Shown piece by piece: positions 32,072-43,400 of a stretch of DNA of 64,000 nucleotides. Origin of the DNA: an uncultured Bacteroidales bacterium (GTDB lineage Bacteria; Bacteroidota; Bacteroidia; Bacteroidales; Paludibacteraceae); NCBI GenBank assembly GCA_937910305.1, contig CALEPS010000188.1, positions 4,703 to 68,702 on the forward strand, given 5' to 3'. Below the pieces are notes generated by a model. It saw only the letters and a list, made by a program, of their open reading frames with translations, did no database searches and was not told where the DNA came from. The translations under genes were made by a program, and so were the position numbers. How positions within the stretch are numbered: position 1 is the first letter of the stretch; each line of letters opens with the position of its first letter.

Positions 32072-34129
32072 GTGACCTATAACCTGGAAGATATTATCCG
32101 AGAAAACCTCCGGCGGTTGGAGGTTATTCATACTCCGTACGACCCGCAAGTTGGTACGGAGTATTCCGATATTATCAAACGCACCAAGATAGAGATACCC
32201 GATGCACCACTGCCGGTGCAATATATACCGGTGGAGATGGAGAGCGAATCTATTGTACAGGTGCTCCGGCAGGAAGGCTCTCTCAAGAAAGCAGCCAAAG
32301 CTATTATTGGCAAGGACTCACAACGGGCTATTCTCCGCACATGGCGGTATTTTATCAAAACTCGATGCAGGTACGACTTTGAGTATTGGGGCTGCACACA
32401 AATCAAAATCAAACTAAAAGGCAAGTCTGAACGAAACTATCTCGTTCTTAACCGCGCGCAGCGGTATTACCTCACGTTCTTGGAAAGGCTGCGCAAAACA
32501 GGACAGCCTATCTTCATCGTACTGCTCAAAGCACGTCAGTGGGGAGGCTCTACCCTCACCCAGTTCTATATGATGTGGATCCAGAAGATGCACAAGACCC
32601 ATTGGAACTCCGTCATCGTCGGCGACATCGAGAAGCAGTCCAAAGTCGTGCTCTCCATGTACGAAAAAGCCTGCGAGGACTACGACACGTTCATTGACGA
32701 AGGTGTGCCTACCGCACTCAAACCGTTCGGCCGCACTAACGACATCCGCGTCTTGGAGGGCCGCGAGTGTACTATCTCCGTCGGTTCTATGCAGAAACCG
32801 GACAAAATACGTTCCGAGGATATTTCCATGGCGCACTTCACGGAGTTCGGGCTTTGGAAGACTACTGACAGTAAGTCGCCGGACGATGTGAAACAGTCTA
32901 TCGACGGTACAATCCTCGACGATGAGTTCTCATTGTGGGTCATTGAGTCCACCGCCAAAGGTGTCGGCAACCCGTTCCATGAGACCTTCACCGGAGCAGA
33001 GAAGGGCGAGAACAAATACACCCCGGTCTTCGTACCTTGGCTCATGATTGATATGTACAGCCGCTCCATCACTAAAGACCCGTCCAAACGTGCTACCAAG
33101 AGTGACCCGGAAGCCTATCCGCATTTCATCGCATCCATGTCCGAATACGAATGGTTCTTATGGAATGAGGGTGCAACACTGGAGGCTGTCAACTGGTATC
33201 GCATCAAGTCGCGCGGTGTAGACGAGTGGCGTATGAAATCCGAATACCCAACTACGGCTATCGAAGCTTTCCAGTCCACCGGACGGGCGATGTTCAAGGA
33301 CGAGTATCTGACCGAACTGTACAAGATGTGCCGCAAACCGGCGAAAGTCGGCGAGATAGTCAGCAGTAGCAACGGCTTTGACAAGAAGGAGTTCCTGCAG
33401 CACTTGCGCTTCGAGCCGGAAGACCGTGGGCACCTCAAAATGTGGTCGGATGTAGATAAGTCCGTAGAGATGCAGGAGCGTTACCTTGTCACCGTCGATC
33501 TCGGAAAGGGAGACAGCAACGATGCGGATAATACCGTTGTCTGCGTCTTCGACCGCTATTGGCAGCAAGAGGGCGAGGACGGCTACCCGGAGGTGGTGGC
33601 CGAATGGGCAGGGAAAGAGAGCGAGACAGACTTGCTGGCATGGAAGATAGCGCAGATTGCTTCCTATTACAACAATGCCCTGCTCGTTATTGAGTCTAAC
33701 ACTATCGACTCCAGCAAGGAAGACCGCTTCCGCGCTATCCTCGATGAGATAAAGGACTACTACCCAAACCTCTACAAACGTGCTATCAAGAATCAGAACG
33801 ACGTGGGCAACACCGGCTCGTTCCGTTACGGCTGGTCCACTAACCACCGCAGCAAGGAAGAGATCATAGCCAACCTACAGTGGGCACTCCGAGATGGCAT
33901 GTATATCGAGCGTAACACCGAGGCGGTAGATGAGATGAAGATCTTTGAGCGCCATGAGGACGGTTCGCTCGGTAACGTCAAGGGCAAACATAACCACGAT
34001 GACCGCGTTATCACCCGCGCTATCGGCATCCATTTCTGCTATACAAACAAAATGGGAACACCGCGTGTGGTGTCCCCATCCGAATCGCATATTGTGCGGC
34101 GTAAGGTGGTCAACGAAAACACTATGTAG
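32072..34129 (+). CDS. Large terminase (DNA-packaging motor)
   Basis: A 685-aa ATPase-nuclease that packages DNA into the head and cuts it. The ATPase part shows a Walker A variant KARQWGGST (about 153-161) and Walker B followed by the catalytic Glu in ISMAHFTEFG (about 248-257). The nuclease (RNase H-like) part shows acidic residues in VTVDLGKGD (about 473-481), VIESNT (about 539) and HDDRV (about 642). The start is a GTG at 32072, just after the preceding stop; no ATG gives a sensible N-terminus. It is convergent with, and overlaps by 8 bp, the leftward 102-aa gene. Confidence 0.9.
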   Translation: MTYNLEDIIRENLRRLEVIHTPYDPQVGTEYSDIIKRTKIEIPDAPLPVQYIPVEMESESIVQVLRQEGSLKKAAKAIIGKDSQRAILRTWRYFIKTRCRYDFEYWGCTQIKIKLKGKSERNYLVLNRAQRYYLTFLERLRKTGQPIFIVLLKARQWGGSTLTQFYMMWIQKMHKTHWNSVIVGDIEKQSKVVLSMYEKACEDYDTFIDEGVPTALKPFGRTNDIRVLEGRECTISVGSMQKPDKIRSEDISMAHFTEFGLWKTTDSKSPDDVKQSIDGTILDDEFSLWVIESTAKGVGNPFHETFTGAEKGENKYTPVFVPWLMIDMYSRSITKDPSKRATKSDPEAYPHFIASMSEYEWFLWNEGATLEAVNWYRIKSRGVDEWRMKSEYPTTAIEAFQSTGRAMFKDEYLTELYKMCRKPAKVGEIVSSSNGFDKKEFLQHLRFEPEDRGHLKMWSDVDKSVEMQERYLVTVDLGKGDSNDADNTVVCVFDRYWQQEGEDGYPEVVAEWAGKESETDLLAWKIAQIASYYNNALLVIESNTIDSSKEDRFRAILDEIKDYYPNLYKRAIKNQNDVGNTGSFRYGWSTNHRSKEEIIANLQWALRDGMYIERNTEAVDEMKIFERHEDGSLGNVKGKHNHDDRVITRAIGIHFCYTNKMGTPRVVSPSESHIVRRKVVNENTM

Positions 34130-34430
34130 TCTTTCCGTTCTTATCGTCCTCTTCCTCTTTTACACCTTCCGCATTGGCTTCCTGAATACGCATATCCACC
34201 CGGAGTGCTTTCTTGCACAGTAACTCCATCGTCACATCGCTTTCGCTCTGCGTGTTCTCGTCTTTGATGAGCGGTATGGTCTTGGTGACATAGCCGGCAA
34301 GGTCTTGGAAGGACACATCGCCTTTCTTGATGCGTTTCTTCATCTCGTCAAGCGCCATGCCTACCAATTCTTTCTGCTTCTCTAAAAAAGCCTGCGGACT
34401 ATATTTCTCTGCCTTGCTTGGTCTGCCCAT
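34122..34430 (-). CDS. Small basic/acidic helical protein after the giant gene
   Basis: A 102-aa protein with a basic N-terminus (MGRPSKAEKYSPQAF), helical middle and acidic tail (NAEGVKEEEDDKNGK). It starts 2 bp after the giant polyprotein gene and ends inside the last bases of the terminase gene on the opposite strand. N-terminal GRPSKAEKY is typical of small terminase or DNA-binding proteins, but the location suggests a partner or chaperone of the giant protein. Confidence 0.5.
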   Translation of the reverse strand: MGRPSKAEKYSPQAFLEKQKELVGMALDEMKKRIKKGDVSFQDLAGYVTKTIPLIKDENTQSESDVTMELLCKKALRVDMRIQEANAEGVKEEEDDKNGKTT

Positions 34431-34432
34431 AC

Positions 34433-37400
34433 TTATTCCTCCTCCGGGTTATGCAACGCATCACGCTCGTTCAGCAGACGGTTGAAACGCTCCACGGCTT
34501 TCTCCTCTGCTTTCTCGGTGCTCTCCTCACCACGCATCCACCATGTCAGCGGTGCGGTATGCACTTTCTGATAACGGATATAATCCGCCAACGCAGCATC
34601 ATACTTTCTCTCGTCAGCTACCACGCGGTCAATCAGTTGTTGCTCGTACTGGCTCTGAGGAATACTCAGTAAGGCCTGCGAGATACGCAATGCCTGTTCC
34701 GCCGCGCTCAGTTCCTCCTCGCTGTCAATGGTAGTTACTATGCGTTGGATTACGTCTCCTGCCGTCTGCGGGTCAAAGCCGGTGCCGGACTGCATAGCCA
34801 CCGACAGGGCTTGGTTGGCAAACTCGGCATATTTGTCGTTATCAAGATACTTACCTACACGTTTCACATCCTGCGTAAAAGGCAACTCGGGAGCGAACAT
34901 GTCTGCTACGCTGCCATTACCATCCAACGCGCTCTCTATTACTCCGCCGCCCATCAGGCCCGTGAACGGACTGAACCATGCGCCGCCGGAAGTAGTATCG
35001 TCTATCAACTGCTTCTTCTTGTCGTCATCGTCGCCTAAGAGCAGATACGGCACCTGACCAACCAGCCGCCATAATAGATTAAGGAGTGCGCCATAGACCA
35101 CGAATCCGGCTATGTCGGAGCGGATGGACTTATTATAGTCCTTCTCCGCTGCCTTGCGTGCCTGCTCGTCCTTCAGTCCGTCGTTCTTGTACTGACCCAT
35201 ACGGAAGGCTATCTGCTCTTCCTTGCTTCCTTTGCCGAACTTACGCAGCAGGTTACGGGTGTGGAATATGAAGTTTCTGGTGTACTGAATAGGAGAAGTG
35301 CGGAATACTGTAAGCGCTGCAGTATAGACGTTTCTATCCATCTGCACAGGAGACATGAACGCTCCCTCACTCGACTGCTGGCTGGTGTTAAACGCCTGCT
35401 CGGAATCCTGACGGGCACGCTGCTCCGCCTGCTCTTGTGGATAACCTTTCTTCAGATACTCCGCCAAGCGGCTGTCATAAACCGCCCTCGCACCGGTGGC
35501 GCAAGTCAGCGTATCGAAATACACATTGGCGGCCATTCCATATTTCTGACTCCACTCCAGCACGCGCTTGTTCCATTGCCAGTCGGTCGTGCGCTGCATC
35601 AACCGCATATCGCCCATATCCCTCTTGCTGACACGTTTCTCGAAGTTAGGCAGGTTCTCTCTTGCCCACTTCATCGTGCCGTGAGGGGTCATCCAGTTAC
35701 GCAGATACGAACCTACAAACACACCATCGGTCATATACGTGAAGAACGCAGGGAAGGAAGCAATCTGCTTCAATGCCGTCCATATACGGAAGTTAATCTT
35801 CGCGCTCGTCACTCCCTTAGCTATATTCAGAGTAATCTCAGATGGCTGATCCGTCTTAGGCTTATACGTACCTATCGCTACGCGGAAAGCGTCCTTCATA
35901 TAGTTATAGAGTTGGTCGCCACTACCATAGATAGTGCCGTTCATCCCCTTGATGCGGTTGCGGAAATTGATGTCCGAGAACAGGATATTAGCGTCCCGGT
36001 TCCATTGGGCAAACGCGTTCCAACGCTCCATCTGTGCGATATGACGGATAACCTCTTGGAAGAAATCAGCATTCCTTACATCCAACGGCAGGCTGTTCTT
36101 GGTACGACGTTTGATAGCGCCGGTGCTTGTGCCTGCCAACAGACGCGCTGCATCCGTATCGGGTTCGCTCAAATCCTCGTTCTGCTGACGCGCAGCGGCA
36201 TTGATGCGCAGCGGGAAGTAGTTCTCTATCGCGTCCATCGGAGCACCAAACAACGCCTCATGCGTCGGATTATAGCGGTTACGCAGCTGCGAGAAGAACT
36301 CTCGCTGTACCCAGTCCACTACATCCAGTATCTCCTGACCGAACTGCTCACGCACCTTATCCGTCAATGCTTTCACATCGTCCTCGGTGATATTCATGCC
36401 GGCTAACTTCATACGGCCGTCATTCATCTTGTTTACCGCATAGATATAGAGCGCATTGCCAGCACTCAGCGGGATATCCTCCATTACCGGCATATCCTTA
36501 CCGTCCACACCGTTGAGCATGGTCACGGTGAACATATTATGGCTGGCATCGTTAATCTTACGCGCTGCCTCTTCCCATGTCTTGTACTTGCCGTGTGTCA
36601 GTTCGGATATCTTCTCGTCCAGCGTCTTCGATGCCGCTACAATGCCGGTGTACTCTTGGTCGGCTGCGTCCATCCAACCGCGCATGAAGTGGTTATACAG
36701 ATAACCCTCGCCGTCCGGGGCGTGCAGACCCGTCAGCCGCAGCAACGACTGCAGGTCGCGTATCGGGGAAGCAATAGCATCCCACATCTGACGCGCTATA
36801 GCACCTCTGGTGCGGTTGCGGTTCGGATTGGTTGCCAGCCCCTCCAAGTCACGCTGTGCATAACTGCGTATCTTGTCGCGGTTAGCGCCCTGACGGCGGA
36901 TGAAGTCCTTGGCGCGAACTTCCTGAGTCGATACATACTCTTGCAGGTCACGGGTGGACTGCATGTAAGCATCGGCTTGGTCAAGATCGTTATCACGCAT
37001 GGCTTGTTTGATACTTTCTACAAGTTGCTTGCGTGCAGCAGGCTTAAGAGCCATATTGCCTTGCGCTTTCTTTAACTCCAAATCCAACTGCTTGCGCTCT
37101 TCCTGGATGTGCTGAATGCGCTCCAAATATTGAGCGGCTATCTCATAACCTATCCACTGACCTTTATACTGCAACTTCTGGCTCTCGTCCGTAGCATTAT
37201 CCTCCATCTGCATCAGTTGGTCAATCAAACCATCTACCTCCTTATTCGGGTCGGTATGGTCGCCACGAAGCGTTAAGAGTGTTATGCCATTCTCCGGGTC
37301 GAGTACTTCATTGAGAGCTTTGAGGGCGTGCTGTCCTTCCAACGCCACCTTACCCTGCATTACTACGCCGCTGATGTTTATCTTGTCAATCGGTGTCTGA

Positions 37401-40400
37401 CGCAGTTTGTCCCACTGACGCTGTGCGGCTTTGGCTTGGGCATCCACCATGTGGTCCATGATCGTATTCACCTCGGTGCTAATATCCTTCTTGCCTATCG
37501 CATGTACTATCTGCGTAGCGATACGGCGTGTCGTGTCCGGCATGTACTGTGCCCAAACGCCGTTCTCTTGGAGCAGCGTGTTGTAGAGGTTGAGAAGCGC
37601 ATCGACCACCTTACGGTCATAGTCGGACTGCATCCGCATCGCCGCACGAATACCTTTGAGGTCGGCGGTCACTTTCTTGAGTGCGGACTGCATGATGTTG
37701 TAGTTATTGTTCGCCTGCTGTACCAGCGCCTTGGTCACCGTCTCGCTCCGGCTCAATGTCGAAGGATTATTCACCGAGAAGCGGATGTCGTTATTATCCT
37801 TACTGAACTCACCGCTATTGTTCGTCGCACTCTTGATTTGGTTCGGGGAGAATACCACGTACTCATTATATCCGTTACCCTTGCCTACTATCACACCATC
37901 ATTTCCGTTCTCTCGTAAAGCGTTGGTGAACTCTTGGCTACCAATCATTGTGCTGATTAAATAGTTGAGACTACCAGGGATTAGGAATGATTTGTCTGCA
38001 ATAGCATCGTCTCTTACTTTGCGGCGTGCGGAGTCAGGACGATAGAAGGACGATATGCGTTCAATCTCTGCATCGTGCTTTCCTTCTTCCATCTCGGCAT
38101 TAACAGCATTGACAATATCATTATATTCGCCTACTGTTATATTCTTTCCGTTCTCGTTAAGGACAATCTTCCGCAAAGCCGGAGTATTGAAGTGCTCAAC
38201 AATAAACGCTGATATGTCGTCCGGCATGTAGTCTTCCATCACAAACGGTTTACGCATGTTCAGATATACTTGCATGTGGCTCTTTCCGTAGATGTCGGTA
38301 TTGCCACGGTCTCCGAAATAGAACCCTGCACCAAATATGCCTCTATCTCCAGAGTTCTCTCCTAATCTATTTATATCAAACGTAGTAAACTCGTTAGGCG
38401 TGGAGTGTTCTACCACCAACGGCTTGCCATCTGCATCTACAACCTTGCTTGCGTGCTCGGGGTCGTTCTGCCAATCGCCGAACCATGCCTTGAACTTATC
38501 GGTAGTCGTTTGGTCGTCCTCGTTAGCGATACCATTTTTATCGTTCTCACCACCCGTCACGCTGAACCGGATATGGTCGCCGAGTTCCGTTCCATTGAGC
38601 ATATCCCACAGTATGCGGTCGGCAACTTGCTTGGCGGAATCGAAATGCTTGATGCCGAACAGGTTCACACCTACCCAATGCCAGAAGTCCGCAAGGGCTT
38701 TCTTGGCGCGGTTGATGAGTTGGCGCACCTTGGCACCACGCAGCACAGAACCGGACTGCTCCGCCTCGTACTGCTCCTCTTTCGCCCACTCTTCCATACG
38801 TGCTGCACCGCGTTGTCCACTGTAGCGTGCCAGCGCCTCGGAACAGATAGCGTCGTCGGTAGTCAGTCCCTGGTAGTTCGGGTCGTTCACCACCTCGTCC
38901 CAGAACGGCATGCCTTTGAAGATGTCCACGATAGACTGCCAGCCCTCGCGGTTGTTGCGCATCATCGCCTTTGCCCAGATATGGCTGTACTCATGTATCG
39001 GTGAATTAGGGTTCAGTCCGTCCTTGGTCAGATAGATTCTGTCCCCTATCGCCCAACCATACAGCGTTCCATCGGGAGTGAGCATGGCTTCACGGGTTCT
39101 GCCGGACGGAATGATATTACCGTTAGCGTCACGATAGATACGTCTGCCGTGGTATTGATCCTCAACAACCTTATCGGATGTATAGATAGCATTATTGGTC
39201 ATGTCCGGCACAAGTTTACCCTTATACTCGGAAATATCCGTTCCAATTGGTAATTGCGACAGCTCTGCACGTGTTTTGTCGGCTACCTCATAATTACCTG
39301 CGGCAAGTTCCGCCTTACTGATAGAGCGAACCGGCACATACGAATTACCTTGCCACTCGCCCTCTGCCAATCCGAGGCGTTCCAATATCTGTCCGTTCTC
39401 TGCTGCGAAGCCGGGCAAATCAACACCCCAACGGGCATTGTTGCTCATGTGGTTGCTAAACCGAACCTTAACGGATGCGCCGTTGTTCTTATTGGTATAG
39501 GTCACATAGACGCTTTCGGTGGTGCTTGCCTTGCTTACTCTTGCTTCTATCTGCGGATAGTCCGGGAACTGCCGCACTTCATACGGCATGTGCCATGTTC
39601 CATCACCTATTTGGAAACCATCACGGTCACGGCGTGTTTCTTTCTCCGAACCGTCTTCGGGCATTTGTTCATCGGTAGCGAGGAATACATCAAGGTCGGT
39701 ATTGTCGTTCAGTACCTCAACGAGTGCGGCGGTAGCGAGTTGCTGCGCCTCGGTCTGGTTGGCAAACTGCGGATAGTCGAGGTTGGTGATCTGCGCCTCC
39801 GGCGTGGTCTCTTCCTCGTCGTCCTGCTCGTTGAGTGTCACGGCACGGCCGGAAGACATATTCGCGTACTTGGCTTCTTTCTCCGCCACACGGGCTATAT
39901 ACTGACTGCGGGTCTCGTTAGGCTTGGGAGCTATGGTATTATTCGGGAATCTGTTAGGGAAGATTTCACTTAAAGGTTGCTCCCACTTGCCTACAAATCC
40001 TCTAATAATAGTATTTCCGTTAATGCCTATTTCTCCTGCTAAATCAGATAGTGTTTCGAAACCTTGTTCGAAATTCTTTTGTCCTATAGATGGAGCAAAA
40101 TGAATTATACCATTTTTATATGCGCCTCTTTTTGAATATCCAATCCAACCTCTTGCAAAATCATCAAACGGCTCTTCTACACCCGATTTGGCCAGTTCTT
40201 CCGCATGTGACTCGTATTCAATGCTTGCTCTTTCTTTGCCTAAGACCAATGTGCCTGTTTTTGGATTATACATAAACCTTCTGTTATATATTGTGGAAAG
40301 GTCTATGTTTTCTTTGTTCAAGTTTATCGTTTGAACACCATCAATCGCATTAACAGTCGGCTTACGACCACTAATAGAGAACATCGGTTGCCCCTCCAGC

Positions 40401-43400
40401 ACGCTTTCTCGCATCTCCGGCGTGATGTCGATAGCGTGCATGGTCTGATAACCGTCCTCCAACTGCGGCATCGTCACCTCGCCAACCTGCACACCCCATT
40501 TCTTGCCGTACTTCTGCATGAACCGTGGCAGTATGTCATCATAGAAGCCTTTCATACCGTCATAACCAACACGCAGACCATCGCCTTGGAAGGTCTCATC
40601 CACAGGCATCTCCTTTAGGCGTTTTGCTAAATCCTTGCCAAAGATGTCTGACATAGACTTGCCGTTATACTCACGATCATACTCGTCAGCATACATGCCG
40701 TTCTCGTCAAACTCCAGCGTCATCATTAGCCCGCTTGTCGGATAAACCTCGTAGGTGTTTTCGTCAGTCTTGACGATATGGTCAATCTCCTTGCCGATGT
40801 CGTAACGCTTGGCTTGTTGCTCGCCGGTAGTCCATGCTACTTTGTCGTAACCGTTCTCCGCAGCAAAGCGCAAAATACGCTTCATCGCCAACTCATGCCA
40901 GTTTTTCTCAAACGGTGCAGCAGGAATAGCGCTTACGGGTATATTCTTCTTGAACTCTTCCCATCTGTCGTACAAATTCTCGTACTTTTCTTGTAACTCC
41001 GTATGCTTAGATTTCTCTTCGGGGGTTAAAACATCAAGCATTTCACCTCTCGTCCGTACTTGATTTTCGTACTTCTTCCATAACTGATCTCTATAGTCAT
41101 GGTACTCCAGTTGTGCCTTTGACGTTTCCTTTTCTAATTGACGATACTTGATAGCTGTCTCACTATCCACATACCCCCTCTCTCTACCCTCTTGATGCCG
41201 TTTGGACTGAATCTCGTCGATAACCAGCACATCCGCCAACTCCTCGCCGTTCTCGCCATACTTAATCTTATGAGCGTCTCCGAAACGAACCCAAGCAATA
41301 GCCTTTCCTGGTCCTGCATCGCCGAAGTGAATCTCATCATTCTCGTTCCATTCCTCAATATCAGGAACTATAAGAGCTATTTCACGCTTATTCTCCAAGC
41401 CCCAAGTGGTATAACGCAAGCGGGTCTCGTTGATGTTTCTCGGGCGACCTTCCGAATCAGCTTCCCATTGAGCATAGTCGCTGTCATTGTCGCGCATCAA
41501 CTCATCGCCAACCGCATAATAGCCCATTGAGAAATCATCGCCGTATTCCTCAATCATTCTGTCCCATGCTACCTCGTTCGGATCTTCCTCGCCTGCCTCA
41601 ACTGCCTCGTCATAGTACCGCTTGAACTCGTCCTTGCGTTCGAGGAATAAGGCATCTTCCTCATACTCCCCATATTCCTGTTCCTCAATCTGGATCTTGT
41701 GCTCACGGATATAATCAAGAATATCCTGCTTGGAGATAGTGAACTTCTTGCTTGCTTCGCCAAGGCGTACTACAAACTGACTGCGGGTCTCGTTGGGTTG
41801 CAACTCCACGGTCGGACGCTGCTGTGCCAACCAATCGCTCAGACCGATCCATTTGTCCTCACCGGCTTTCAGTCCGCCCGCTTTCTCTATCATCGCACGC
41901 CATTGTTCCGGCGTAGCCTTCTCCTGCTTGATACCCTCCACCGCACGCTCTGCGTTGCTATAGAAGATGTCATTGTTCTGATTGCTGATAGAGAAACGGA
42001 TGTCATCATTCTCCTCGCTGAACGAACCGTCATTGTCGGTAGCCGACTTGATTTGGTTGGGAGAGAAAGCAACGTACTCACCATTTAGATCACCGTCAAA
42101 ATATACTCCGTCATATCCATCGTCGATAAGTTGCTGCGTAAAACGTGCGCTTTCCTCTCTATCTTCCAACTCCGATAGTCGTTCCATATCTTCATTTGTA
42201 GCAAAATATGGCTCACGGATATTAAGGAATGTATTTAGAACACGACCTCCTTGTGCATAGCCTGCTGCGTAGTCATCATTCTTTGTGAAGAAATAAAACC
42301 CTCTTCCAAGCCATCCGGCATCGTGTTGCTGTTGTCTATTCTCGTCAAAAATAGTAAACGAGTATGGAGTTCCATGCTTTGCCACCATCGGCTCGCCGTT
42401 CTCATCCAAGACCTTGCTGGCGTTCTCCGGGTCATTTTCCCAATCGCCGAACCAACGCTTGAACGAACGCAGACGTACTTGCAGCCATTGACGCTCATTG
42501 AGGTTGGAACGCTTGCCGTTGGGGGCTTTCATAAACGTACCATCAGCCAATGCTGCGTCCTTTATCTGCTGCATCTCCTCACGTGCCGCCTTGGTCAGCG
42601 TGCGGTCAGTATCAAGCCCACCGCTTACGGAGAAGCGTATGCCCTCGTCATCGGTGGCTTGTAGTGTAGCTGCACGACGCGCACCCTCTTCTTTCGGGTC
42701 GTACTCGAACAGCGTCAGACCGGCTTTCTCCAGTCCGTCACGCAACTCCGTCGGCAGATCGTTCGGCACAACGGCATTACGGAACTCATCCAAATACACC
42801 GGACGACGGAACTTCGTCTCGAAATAACGGCTCGGTAAGTTGGCAATACGATCTTTCATTTCTGCGATGCGTCCTGCCCACTCATTGTCTGCCTGTATCT
42901 GATAACGATACTCGCGGTTGAGGTACGCTATCGGGTCGGCTTTCATCATCGCCTCCTGAATACGCATCAACGCATTATCCACGGCGATAAACGGATTATC
43001 GTCCAGACCGTAAGCGTGTCCGTCCTTTTGTGTATAGTCACGGAAATCAATACCGAGGCTCGTCCAATCGTGTCCTACCTCCTCGTATGCCGTCTTGATC
43101 TTCTCTTCTTCGGGTTCAAGGATGTCCTTATGCTTGCGGATTTGGTTCAGCGTACGGAACTTAGGCATCAGCATAGATTTGGTCTCACTTACTCCTGCAC
43201 CTTCACGCCAGTTGGTGTCGCCCTCTTTATTCATCAGGCGGCTTGCATTCTCAATCGTGTTAGGAAGATAGCGGCGGTCGCCATCTCTCGTCCATCCTGC
43301 AAAGATAACCTCGTTATAGCCGAGTTTGTCTATTTCTTTCTGCAGCCACGCCTCGAATGCCGGACGCATACCCTCGGTGTCGATGATAGTCTGCGCTTTC

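Noticed and set aside
35261..36406. A 381-aa rightward frame inside the giant gene
   Set aside because: Antisense shadow; no motif, and the opposite frame is continuous for 16 kb.
38547..38789. Other alternate-frame leftward ORFs within the giant gene (for example 38547-38789, 47955-48167)
   Set aside because: Unlike the two nested candidates they lie over structured domains of the giant frame, have no partner copy and have random-looking composition.
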